A program made the translations under genes and the position numbers. The notes under the pieces were generated by a model, which was not told the DNA's origin, made no database searches, and worked only from the letters and a program-made list of their open reading frames with translations. From a bacterium (GTDB lineage Bacteria > JALSQH01): a DNA stretch of 10,839 nt. Every line of letters starts with the position of its first letter. Within the stretch, counting starts at the first letter, position 1. The stretch is from assembly GCA_027004335.1 (NCBI GenBank), contig JALTID010000102.1:1-10839 (forward strand). The letters run 5' to 3'. Shown in pieces: positions 1 to 7,316 of the stretch.

Positions 1-83
1 CAGGTGCTCCGACCCAAATCGTTCCTCGATATCGTAATGTTTATGTTCTCGGAACGACTTCAGATACCCGCCAAACGTTAAGT
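1..83 (+). other. Right part of an integron attC-like recombination site (truncated by window edge)
   Basis: The segment ends in the core GTTAAGT (77-83), which fits the integron R' consensus GTTRRRY with cleavage after the G. Seven bases at 19-25 (TCGTTCC) pair exactly with 51-57 (GGAACGA), giving the inner stem of an attC-type hairpin with a variable loop. Bases 65-88 match 1157-1180 at 22 of 24 positions, while the sequence further in is unrelated; conserved ends with variable centres are usual for attC sites. The matching left arm (R'' with its AAC) is not visible and would lie left of base 1. It would be the attC of the preceding cassette. The pairing and repeat are seen directly; the integron reading is inference. 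Confidence 0.6.
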
Positions 84-97
84 GAAATCGCCCTTTA

Positions 98-106
98 AAG
101 GAGAGG
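98..106 (+). promoter_or_regulatory. Ribosome binding site of the cassette gene
   Basis: AAGGAGAGG is a strong Shine-Dalgarno stretch. GAGAGG leaves 7 bases before ATG at 114, whereas the in-frame TTG at 108 follows almost directly. This favours ATG 114 as the start. No -35/-10 pair is visible between 1 and 97, so transcription probably comes from upstream, as is usual for cassette genes. Confidence 0.6.
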
Positions 107-113
107 ATTGAAA

Positions 114-1076
114 ATGCTTGGTATGAAAGAATTGAAAGAAATGATTGAAATCACCGATACAACGGTTGAATGTCCAGTTAAAGGTTGCAATGAAAAGGTA
201 GAACGACAAAGAGGAGTCTTTAAGACAGAGGATAGATTCAAATGCCCTGTGCACAATATCTATATTTCACCCTCTACTTTTGAATATCAAAGTGAATTAG
301 ATAATCTACTCTGGAAAGATACGGCTGATTTGGATTTGTTTAAGAAGATAAAGACAGTGAAGCGTGAAAGCCGAATCGCACGGGATAATAGCGAAGATGC
401 AGTCACTTGGAATGTTTTCAGATTTTTAGAAAGAAATAATCTGGTTGAACCGATTTTATTTTCTATCATCGGCTCTACTTTGGAATCCCCTGAGATAATC
501 TACTGGTCGTATTGTCAGAAAGAAAATACCAGCTGGTCTGAATTAAACAAAGCGAGAGAAGAATTTGGTGAGGAAATAAAAAGAAGTTCGGAACCGGATA
601 TTATAATCAAAACAGATAATGCACTGTTCTTTATCGAGGCAAAACTAACTGCGGGAAATGAAACAAGTCCCAGCGATATGAGTTATTCCAAGAAATATGA
701 AACCGGTGGCAATAATTGGTTTTCAAAGGTCTTTAAATCAGATTACAAAACAGTTGCAATCGTTGAGAAGAAATATGAGTTATTACGATTTTGGCTACTC
801 GGAACTTGGATGGCAAATCAAAGAGATTTGGAGTTCTTTCTTGTCAACCTCACATTGTCAGAACGAGAAAAGGACATTGAAGCGATTTTTAAAAGACACA
901 TCGAAGAAAGTCAAAATAGAAGATTCATCCGGATTACATGGGAAGACATCTATCACCAAATTCTAAATAGCGACTTATCAGGAGTAGATAAAGATACGAT
1001 AATAAAGTATTTCAGAAATAAAACCATTGGGTATGATGGAAATGGAAAATTACAAAGAGCATTTTCAATACCATAG
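114..1076 (+). CDS. Putative zinc-ribbon / PD-(D/E)XK nuclease (integron cassette protein)
   Basis: A protein of 320 residues from ATG 114 (322 if TTG 108 is used; numbering below is from 108). The N-terminus has C22-x4-C27 and C46-x2-H49, which could form a small zinc ribbon. The middle carries a PD-(D/E)XK nuclease-like core: E96 in a helix (SEDAVTWNVFRFLE), then P163-D164 in a hydrophobic strand (EPDIII), then E177-A-K179 in the next strand (FFIEAKL). The spacing and order fit the restriction-endonuclease fold, with E96, D164, E177 and K179 as probable metal and catalytic residues. There is no signal peptide or membrane segment, so it is probably cytoplasmic. No methyltransferase or partner gene is adjacent, and it sits alone between two attC-like sites. 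A role in defence against foreign DNA is plausible but inferred. I do not recognise a named family. Confidence 0.7.
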   Translation: MLGMKELKEMIEITDTTVECPVKGCNEKVERQRGVFKTEDRFKCPVHNIYISPSTFEYQSELDNLLWKDTADLDLFKKIKTVKRESRIARDNSEDAVTWNVFRFLERNNLVEPILFSIIGSTLESPEIIYWSYCQKENTSWSELNKAREEFGEEIKRSSEPDIIIKTDNALFFIEAKLTAGNETSPSDMSYSKKYETGGNNWFSKVFKSDYKTVAIVEKKYELLRFWLLGTWMANQRDLEFFLVNLTLSEREKDIEAIFKRHIEESQNRRFIRITWEDIYHQILNSDLSGVDKDTIIKYFRNKTIGYDGNGKLQRAFSIP

Positions 1077-1087
1077 TGGGCAACATC

Positions 1088-1175
1088 AGATAACACAGCA
1101 TAAAAGGTTCGTGCATTATGGCACTCACTCAAATTTTTGCTTCGCAAACCTTCGTTTATCCGCCACACGTTAAGT
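1088..1175 (+). other. Complete integron attC-like site
   Basis: The site begins 12 bp after the cassette stop codon. TAAC (1091-1094) pairs with GTTA (1169-1172). ATAAA (1100-1104) pairs with TTTAT (1155-1159). AGGTT (1105-1109) pairs with AACCT (1147-1151). A 3-base bulge, TCG at 1152-1154, lies on one side only; such one-sided extra bases are a known feature of folded attC sites. The centre holds small hairpins, GTGC/GCAC (1111-1114 with 1121-1124) and TTTGC-TTC-GCAAA (1136-1148). The right end is the core GTTAAGT (1169-1175), identical to that at 77-83. The left core AGATAAC fits RYYYAAC only in part but keeps AAC. The central hairpin lies close after the cassette ORF and might also slow transcription. 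Confidence 0.62.
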
Positions 1176-1211
1176 GAAATTCCACACGCCGCGTTAAGAA
1201 AAGGCGATTTC

Positions 1212-1240
1212 TTGACTTTGTTTTATTTTATTGCTAATAT
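1212..1240 (+). promoter_or_regulatory. Sigma-70-type promoter of the TPR gene
   Basis: A -35 box TTGACT (1212-1217) and a -10 box TAATAT (1235-1240) are separated by exactly 17 bp. TGC directly before the -10 gives an extended -10. Transcription would start near 1246-1248, which is the ATG at 1248, and no Shine-Dalgarno is present. The mRNA is therefore probably leaderless or nearly so. The promoter lies just outside the last attC-like core, on the chromosomal side. Confidence 0.6.
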
Positions 1241-1247
1241 GTTTTTG

Positions 1248-2054
1248 ATGAAAAAAATAATGATATTTATTTCTGCTGGAATTTTAATGATCTTTTCTTC
1301 TATCTTACCAGGAGAGGAATACAACTATATAGCTCATTTATCTCCAAATATCAAATCACTCTGGGACCAAAGATCTGATATAAACTCCACTGAAAAACTC
1401 TATGCCATTTTAAAAACTAAGTTTTCTAATGGGGTAACAGATGAATCAACTTTGATTCTTTTTCCGAGGCTCGCTTTCTGGTATGTTGAGAATTTGATGG
1501 ATAGAGGGGTTACTGATAAAAAGACCCTTTTATCCATAGCAGATCCGGGTATAAAAGCCGGTCAGAAGTGCATAAAGCTCTATCCAAAGGAAGCAGGATG
1601 TTATTTCTGGTATGGGGTAATATTATCAAGGGCTCAGGGGATAAGGGGAGTTTCTCCCAGTACTATTCCAATGCTGAAAACCATGATGAGGGTCATGAAC
1701 ATCGTGGAAAAAACTGATCCAGCTTATTTCTATGGAGGTGTTTACAGGTACTGGGGGAGAGTGATATATGAAGTACCATGGCTGATCAGAAAACTTGCAG
1801 GGCACAGCTTGAAAGAAGCAGTGGAGTTCTATAAAAAATCCATAAAAATAGAACCTAATTTTTTGATGTCCCATGTTTATCTTGCAGAAGTTTACATAAA
1901 GATGAAAAAATATAACCTTGCAAGAAATGAACTAGAATTTGCTATAAAGACACCGTCAAATTTGCTTCCAGATGTGATACCGGAAAATAAGAGATGGAAA
2001 AGAAAAGCCTTTGAACTTAGAAAAAAATATTATTCTGACCTGTATGGGAAATAG
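1248..2054 (+). CDS. Exported TPR protein, TRAP transporter T-component (TatT)-like
   Basis: A protein of 268 residues from ATG 1248. MKKIMIFISA plus a hydrophobic run to about residue 20 looks like a Sec signal peptide; there is no lipobox cysteine, so the mature protein is probably periplasmic. The rest is helical. AGCYFWYGVILSRAQG (116-131), DPAYFYGGVYRYWG (157-170) and AVEFYKKSIKIEPNFLMSHVYLAEVY (191-216, given here in outline) follow the pattern of TatT-family proteins, which form TPR-like trimers with TRAP-type substrate-binding partners. No TRAP permease or binding protein is in the window, so the partner and substrate are unknown. The frame is open back to a TTG at 1137, but that would translate the attC site and promoter, so ATG 1248 is preferred. 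The gene ends 6 bp from the stop codon of the convergent carbonic-anhydrase-like gene. Confidence 0.62.
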   Translation: MKKIMIFISAGILMIFSSILPGEEYNYIAHLSPNIKSLWDQRSDINSTEKLYAILKTKFSNGVTDESTLILFPRLAFWYVENLMDRGVTDKKTLLSIADPGIKAGQKCIKLYPKEAGCYFWYGVILSRAQGIRGVSPSTIPMLKTMMRVMNIVEKTDPAYFYGGVYRYWGRVIYEVPWLIRKLAGHSLKEAVEFYKKSIKIEPNFLMSHVYLAEVYIKMKKYNLARNELEFAIKTPSNLLPDVIPENKRWKRKAFELRKKYYSDLYGK

Positions 2055-2060
2055 GTCGTT

Positions 2061-2588
2061 TTAGCCAGAGTGCAATCTGGAGAGTTCAAAATATTGTAAG
2101 GCTTGTTCTTGTAGATTGTTTCTTTCTTCCTTTGTTAATTCACGAACCACTTTTCCAGGGGACCCCATGATTAAGACACCAGAAGGAAACCTCTTTCTGG
2201 GAGGGATCAAAGTTCCTGCCGCTACCATCACATAGTCGGGGATCTCCACATCATCTAAAATTATGGCACCTATTCCGATAAGAACTCTGCTCCCTATTTT
2301 TGCACCGTGGATCATAGCCTTATGGCCAATCGTAACATAATCACCTATTATTGTGGGGTATTTAGTAGTTGGAACATGAATCACTGAAAGATCCTGAATA
2401 GTTGTAAAATTTCCTATCCTGATATAATTCGCATCACCTCTAATAACAGAATTGTACCAGACACTGCTCCCCTTTCCTATTTCCACATCACCTATTACAT
2501 ACGCACCGGGAGCAATAAAAACTGTGGAGTGAAGTTTTGGCTCCACCCCATTAAATCCAAGCACATTACCTTTGACTCTCATTTTCAT
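2061..2588 (-). CDS. Gamma-carbonic anhydrase-like hexapeptide-repeat protein (YrdA/PaaY family)
   Basis: A protein of 175 residues with left-handed beta-helix hexapeptide repeats through most of its length (VIGDVEIGKGSSVWYNSVIRG, IRIGNFTTIQDLSVIHV and on to ILDDVEI) and a C-terminal helix. The three zinc or iron ligands of gamma-carbonic anhydrases are all present: H71, H89 and H94 (IGHKAMIHG). So are R50, D52 and Q65, which match conserved active-site positions of the archaeal enzyme Cam. The acidic proton-shuttle loop of Cam is not apparent, as in most short bacterial members, so reversible CO2 hydration is likely but not certain; some relatives act as acyltransferase-like or thioesterase proteins. 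It overlaps ppdK by 23 bp. AAGG (2590-2593) is only one base from the first ATG but 7 bases from the ATG at 2582, so translation may start two codons later. It is the last gene of the minus-strand run. Confidence 0.85.
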   Translation of the reverse strand: MKMRVKGNVLGFNGVEPKLHSTVFIAPGAYVIGDVEIGKGSSVWYNSVIRGDANYIRIGNFTTIQDLSVIHVPTTKYPTIIGDYVTIGHKAMIHGAKIGSRVLIGIGAIILDDVEIPDYVMVAAGTLIPPRKRFPSGVLIMGSPGKVVRELTKEERNNLQEQALQYFELSRLHSG

Positions 2589-5235
2589 GCCTTATTGCGG
2601 CCTGTGCTGCAGCTAATCTTGCAATTGGTACCCTGTATGGGGAACAGCTCACATAGTTAAGTCCCACGCTGTGGAAGAAGTCAATGGAATCAGGATCTCC
2701 ACCATGTTCACCACAGATCCCCAATTTGATTCCAGGGTTAACTTTTTTACCTTTCTCAACTGCGATTCTGACCAGTTCCCCAACACCGCCAACATCAATT
2801 GTCATAAAGGGATCTCTGGTTATTATTCCATCTTCTTCATATTTTTTAAGGAACTTCCCGGCATCATCCCTGCTTATCCCCAGAGTTGTCTGGGTAAGGT
2901 CATTGGTGCCAAAACTGAAAAATTCAGCAACCTGTCCGATTTCATCAGCTGTTAAAGCAGCTCTTGGTAGCTCAATCATGGTTCCAACTTTGTATGGAAC
3001 TTCCATTTCATAATTTTCAAAAACTTTTTTAGCTATACCCGGTATTCTCTCCTTGAAAAATTCAAGCTCCTTCCTGAAACCCACAAGGGGAATCATGATC
3101 TCGGGATGAACATCATAACCCTCCTTCTTAAGCTCACATGCAGCCTCAAATATTGCCTCCACCTGCATATCATACACTTTGGGAAAAGTTATACCCAGCC
3201 TGCAACCCCTGTGACCGAGCATGGGATTAAATTCTTTTAAAGCTTCCACCCTTTCCTTCAAAACTCGCGGATGTTTATTCAGTTTGTAGGCAAGATCATC
3301 AATCTCCTCATCAGTGTGGGGTAAAAACTCATGGAGAGGTGGATCAAGCAATCTGATAGTAACGGGAAGTCCCTCCATCACTTTCAGAATTCCATAAAAA
3401 TCACTTTTCTGATACTCTTTCAGTTTCCTAAGAGCATCCTGAAGATCACTTTCATTTTCTGCAAGGATCATCTCCCTCACAGCGTCAATTCTATTACCTT
3501 CAAAGAACATATGTTCTGTCCTGCAGAGCCCGATACCCTCTGCACCAAATTTCCTTGCAACACTGGAATCGTGAGGAGTATCTGCATTGGTTCTAACACC
3601 AAGTTTCCTGTGTTTATCAGCCATCTCCATTAATTTTCCAAAATAACCACCAAGTTCTGGCTCCACTTTGGGCACATTACCCAACATAACCTCACCGGTG
3701 GAGCCATCAATTGTGATCCAGTCACCCTTTTGAACCACAGCTCCGCCCCTACCTACAAAAAGTTCTCTGTCATAATCAATAGTTACATCGCCACAGCCCA
3801 CAACACATGCCTTACCCATTCCCCTTGCGACAACAGCTGCATGACTTGTCATTCCACCACGGGCTGTTAATATACCCTCAGCAGCGCTCATCCCCTTGAT
3901 ATCTTCTGGACTGGTCTCAATCCTGACAAGAATGACCTTCTTCCCCTGTTCACTCATCTTCTCTGCGTCATCTGCATTAAGGACCACCATTCCACTGGCA
4001 GCTCCAGGAGATGCTGGTAGCCCCACTCCGATTACCTCTTTCTCAGCTTTAGGGTCTATCATGGGATGCAGGAGTTGATCCAGAGAAGAAGGAGCCACTC
4101 TCATTACAGCTGTTTTTTCATCTATCAACCCCTCATCAACCATATCCACAGCTATTCTAACAGCTGCCCTGCCTGTTCTCTTACCTGTTCTTGTCTGGAG
4201 CATCCAGAGTTTCATCCTTTCAATAGTGAACTCCATATCCTGCATATCTTTGAAGTGATCCTCAAGTATTTCGCCGACTCTAACAAGTTCCTTATATACA
4301 TCAGGAAATTTCACTTCCAGGGACTGTTCTCCTCCCTCTTTTTGTGAAATAGGAATCGGGGTCCTTATACCAGCAACAACATCCTCCCCCTGAGCATTGG
4401 GCAAATACTCACCAAATATCCCTTTCTCTCCCGTAGCAGGGTTTCTGGTAAAAGCGACACCTGTTCCGCTGTCATTCCCAAGGTTACCATAAACCATGGC
4501 AACTATATTCACAGCGGTACCAAGATCATCTGGAATATTATTTATCTTTCTGTAAATTATTGCTCTCTCATTGTTCCAGCTCCCAAAAACTGCCCCTATC
4601 GCCTCCCAGAGTTGCTTCCAAGGATCCTGCGGAAAATTTCTCCCTGTAAATTCCTTTATCTTATCTTTAAGTATTTCAACAAGTTTTCTTAAATCCTCAG
4701 CATCAAGCTCCGTATCAAGCTGAACTCCTTTTTCTTCTTTTATCTTTTCAAGGGGCTCCTCAAGCTTTGCTGAATCTATTCCAAGAACCACATTTCCAAA
4801 CATCTGAATGAATCTTCTATAACTGTCAAAGGCGAATCTCTCATTATTTGCCATTCTGGCAAGTCCATAAACACTTTTATCATTTAAACCAAGATTTAAA
4901 ACAGTATCCATCATACCGGGCATACTTATAGGTGCACCAGATCTGACAGAAACAAGCAGAGGTTCCTCTTCGCTACCAAATTTTCTCCCCATTGTTTCTT
5001 CAAGTTTTTTCATACCATCAAGAACCTGTCCTTCCAGTTCCGGTGGGTATGTCTCATTGTTCTGGTAATAGTAGGTGCAGACTTCCGTGGTGATTGTAAA
5101 ACCGGGAGGAACGGGAAGCCCAATACTAGTCATTTCGGCAAGACCGGCTCCCTTTCCTCCTAACAGATTCTTCATCTCCGTGGTACCTTCTGCCTCCCCA
5201 TTCCCGAAAAAATAAACATATTTTTTTCCTGCCAC
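2566..5235 (-). CDS. ppdK: Pyruvate, phosphate dikinase
   Basis: A protein of 889 residues, close to the usual 870-900. It interconverts pyruvate + ATP + Pi with PEP + AMP + PPi in the cytoplasm, serving gluconeogenesis or PPi-linked glycolysis. Domains in order: N-terminal ATP-grasp nucleotide-binding domain (GGKGAGLAEM at 26-35, SVRSGAPISMPGMMDT at 96-111), central phosphohistidine domain (GGMTSHAAVVARGMGKA, catalytic H465 with neighbouring T463), and C-terminal PEP/pyruvate TIM barrel (GLCRTEHMFF at 569-578, GTNDLTQTTLGISRDD at 776-791, catalytic C841 in CGEHGGDP). The T-S-H signature separates it from PEP synthase. It starts with GTG, preceded by AGGAGG at 7 bases; the start lies 2 bp after the glyS stop. 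The glyQ-glyS-ppdK order suggests co-transcription. All key residues are intact. Confidence 0.97.
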   Translation of the reverse strand: MAGKKYVYFFGNGEAEGTTEMKNLLGGKGAGLAEMTSIGLPVPPGFTITTEVCTYYYQNNETYPPELEGQVLDGMKKLEETMGRKFGSEEEPLLVSVRSGAPISMPGMMDTVLNLGLNDKSVYGLARMANNERFAFDSYRRFIQMFGNVVLGIDSAKLEEPLEKIKEEKGVQLDTELDAEDLRKLVEILKDKIKEFTGRNFPQDPWKQLWEAIGAVFGSWNNERAIIYRKINNIPDDLGTAVNIVAMVYGNLGNDSGTGVAFTRNPATGEKGIFGEYLPNAQGEDVVAGIRTPIPISQKEGGEQSLEVKFPDVYKELVRVGEILEDHFKDMQDMEFTIERMKLWMLQTRTGKRTGRAAVRIAVDMVDEGLIDEKTAVMRVAPSSLDQLLHPMIDPKAEKEVIGVGLPASPGAASGMVVLNADDAEKMSEQGKKVILVRIETSPEDIKGMSAAEGILTARGGMTSHAAVVARGMGKACVVGCGDVTIDYDRELFVGRGGAVVQKGDWITIDGSTGEVMLGNVPKVEPELGGYFGKLMEMADKHRKLGVRTNADTPHDSSVARKFGAEGIGLCRTEHMFFEGNRIDAVREMILAENESDLQDALRKLKEYQKSDFYGILKVMEGLPVTIRLLDPPLHEFLPHTDEEIDDLAYKLNKHPRVLKERVEALKEFNPMLGHRGCRLGITFPKVYDMQVEAIFEAACELKKEGYDVHPEIMIPLVGFRKELEFFKERIPGIAKKVFENYEMEVPYKVGTMIELPRAALTADEIGQVAEFFSFGTNDLTQTTLGISRDDAGKFLKKYEEDGIITRDPFMTIDVGGVGELVRIAVEKGKKVNPGIKLGICGEHGGDPDSIDFFHSVGLNYVSCSPYRVPIARLAAAQAAIRHENESQR

Positions 5236-5237
5236 TT

Positions 5238-7313
5238 TTATCCCTCCTTTTCAATATGTATTTTTGAGAAGTTTGCCAGTTTCCTGAATGTATCGCTTAT
5301 CATCTGAAGAAGCGAAAGTCTGTTATTTCTCAGTTTCTCATCATCTGTCATCACAAGAACATCATCAAAAAATTTATCAATTACAGGTTTTAATTGTAAA
5401 ATTCTCTGCATTGCAAGAATAAACTCTTTTTTTCCCATGAGAGACTCAAATTCATCTTTAAATTTTAAAAATTTGTCATAAAGGAGTTTTTCTGTATCTT
5501 CAGTCAACAAACCTTCGCTAAATTTTTCTATTACAGGCTTCTGCCCTCTAAGAATATTGACGACTCTTTTAAAAACGATACTTAGATCAATAAAAGCTCT
5601 GTCCTGAATAAAGTTGCTCAGAGCCACAATTTTGAGAAAAGCTTCATAGGGAACATCAAAATTCTCATCAATAATTGCCTGGATCAGATCCTTACGAAAT
5701 CCTCTATCAGAGAGGATATTTTCAAATCTCACCTTAAAAAATTTCTCAACTGTCTGAATATCATTTTTAGCCCTACTACCCTGATTTTCAAGAGAGGTAA
5801 AGGCGACCTTAATAGTTCCACTCAGACTTAAAAGCAACTCTTTCTCCAGCAATATTAAGATAGTACCAATGGCAGCTCTTCTCAAACCAAAAGGATCCTG
5901 AGCCCCCGTTATTTTTAACCCTGCTGCGAAACCTGAAACCACCGTATCAATTTTATCAGAAAGAGAGGCAACAATTCCTGTTCTATGCAAAGGCAATTCA
6001 TCACCGGCAAATCTGGGGAGATAATGCTCCCAGATCCCCTCTGCTATTTCCTCATCTTCACCCTGACGAATAGCATACTCTTTTCCCATTACCCCCTGTA
6101 ACTCAGGAAACTCATAAACCATATCGGTGAGCAGATCGCATTTCGCAAGCTTAAGGGTACGCTCAACCTTTTCCCTGATATCATTCCATCCCAGGTTATC
6201 TATAACATAATTGGCAATTTCTATGTCTCTTAAGACCTTGTCATAGATACTTCCCAATTTTTTCTGGTAGGTAACATCTTTAAGTTTTTCCAGAAGCTCA
6301 ATGAGGGGAATTTTCAGATCCTCCCTGAAAAAGAATTCAGCATCCTCAAGTCTTGATCTTAAGACTCTCTCATTTCCACGAATTATTTCAGAAGTATCAT
6401 CAATGGGCATATTTGAAACAGTAAAAGAGTAGGGGAGAAGTCTTCCATTTTTATCCACAGCGGTGAAGTACTTCTGATGGTGCTGAGCAGAAATTATAAT
6501 TACCTCCTCGGGCAGATTTAGAAATTTTTTATCAATGTTACCTCTTAAAACTTCTGGATATTCAACAAGATATACAACTTCATTTAAAAGTTCTTCGTTG
6601 GGGGGGATCGTCCCCTTAACCTCTTCGGAGAGATTTTTTAATTCCTCAAGTATAATTCTTTTTCTCTCCTCCCCGTCAATAATAACAAACTCTCTTCTAA
6701 TAGATTCCAGATAATCTTTTGCGTCTTTCACTTCAAATTCCTCTCCAAGGAATCTGTGCCCCTGTGAAATTCTTCCTGAAGTAACTCCGGCAAAATCAAA
6801 GTGGACAAGTTCTTTTCCCCAGAGGGCAACTATCCATCTTACAGGTCTTGCGAAAGCGACTCTGGATTCATTCCATCTCATTGATTTTGGGAAATGCATA
6901 CTAAAAACATAGTCTTTGAAAAGTTCCGGCAGGATCTCTTTTACTTCACCTCCACCAATAGCTTTTTCAGCATAAAGATAAATTCCCCTTGCTGTCTTTT
7001 CTTTTTTCACATCTTCGGGAGAAAGAGCATTTTTTTTAACAAAACTCTCATAAGCTTTAGTTGGATTCCCATCTTTAAAAGCTATTTTTTCAGGAGGTCC
7101 CTGAATTTTAACAACTTTTTCCTCTCTAAGCTCCTCCACCCCCCAGGCAATGGAGACGATTCTACGAGGAGTGGCAAATAACTCTACCTTTTTATATTTA
7201 ACAAGATTATCCCTGAGAAGAGACTCAAATTTCTTTTTAAATTCAGGCAGGAGATCAACAAGAAAACCTGCAGGGATCTCCTCTGTTCCAATTTCAAGTA
7301 AAATATCCTTCAA
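5238..7313 (-). CDS. glyS: Glycyl-tRNA synthetase beta subunit
   Basis: A protein of 691 residues, the normal length for the beta chain of alpha2beta2 glycyl-tRNA synthetase. With GlyQ it charges tRNA-Gly; the beta subunit supplies most tRNA contacts. The N-terminus is typical (LLEIGTEEIPAGF at 5-17). Further conserved stretches are MRWNESRVAFARPVRWIVALWG (145-166, named in outline), GNERVLRSRLEDAEFFF (313-329), DMVYEFPELQGVMGKEYA (397-414, HD-like region), YLPRFAGDELP (431-441) and DPFGLRRAAIG (473-483), followed by a C-terminal anticodon-binding-like helical domain. It starts with TTG; GAGAGG stands 6 bases ahead, within the glyQ stop region, and only 3 bp separate the two genes, so coupled translation is likely. 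The glyS stop lies 2 bp from the ppdK start. Confidence 0.97.
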   Translation of the reverse strand: MKDILLEIGTEEIPAGFLVDLLPEFKKKFESLLRDNLVKYKKVELFATPRRIVSIAWGVEELREEKVVKIQGPPEKIAFKDGNPTKAYESFVKKNALSPEDVKKEKTARGIYLYAEKAIGGGEVKEILPELFKDYVFSMHFPKSMRWNESRVAFARPVRWIVALWGKELVHFDFAGVTSGRISQGHRFLGEEFEVKDAKDYLESIRREFVIIDGEERKRIILEELKNLSEEVKGTIPPNEELLNEVVYLVEYPEVLRGNIDKKFLNLPEEVIIISAQHHQKYFTAVDKNGRLLPYSFTVSNMPIDDTSEIIRGNERVLRSRLEDAEFFFREDLKIPLIELLEKLKDVTYQKKLGSIYDKVLRDIEIANYVIDNLGWNDIREKVERTLKLAKCDLLTDMVYEFPELQGVMGKEYAIRQGEDEEIAEGIWEHYLPRFAGDELPLHRTGIVASLSDKIDTVVSGFAAGLKITGAQDPFGLRRAAIGTILILLEKELLLSLSGTIKVAFTSLENQGSRAKNDIQTVEKFFKVRFENILSDRGFRKDLIQAIIDENFDVPYEAFLKIVALSNFIQDRAFIDLSIVFKRVVNILRGQKPVIEKFSEGLLTEDTEKLLYDKFLKFKDEFESLMGKKEFILAMQRILQLKPVIDKFFDDVLVMTDDEKLRNNRLSLLQMISDTFRKLANFSKIHIEKEG
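5243..5248 (-). promoter_or_regulatory. Ribosome binding site of ppdK
   Basis: On the minus strand AGGAGG stands 7 bases before GTG (5235-5233). It is the strongest Shine-Dalgarno in the operon and settles GTG as the start. It lies within the last codons of glyS, consistent with translational coupling. Confidence 0.7.
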
Positions 7314-7316
7314 TCT

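Larger units (their letters stand above)
78..1169 (+). mobile_element. Integron gene cassette (one ORF plus its attC)
   Basis: The unit is bounded by the predicted cut points (between G and TT of GTTAAGT) in two attC-like sites 1092 bp apart. It has the standard cassette layout: about 36 bp of leader, a single ORF filling most of the unit in the direction of the array, no visible promoter, and an attC palindrome starting about 12 bp after the stop codon. The genes to the right are not followed by another attC, so this is probably the last cassette before the chromosome; the integrase and any further cassettes would be to the left. The ORF uses CGN arginine codons (CGA, CGT, CGC, CGG) as well as AGA, unlike the AGA/AGG-dominated backbone, which fits acquisition. 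No integrase is visible, so the call rests on the site structure. Confidence 0.6.

Noticed and set aside
108-113. TTG at 108 as the start of the cassette gene
   Set aside because: It is too close to the Shine-Dalgarno AAGGAGAGG; ATG at 114 has better spacing. It remains possible but less likely.
1137-1247. N-terminal extension of the TPR gene back to a TTG codon at 1137
   Set aside because: It would translate the right arm of the attC-like site and the -35/-10 promoter, has no ribosome site, and would bury the clear signal peptide beginning at 1248.
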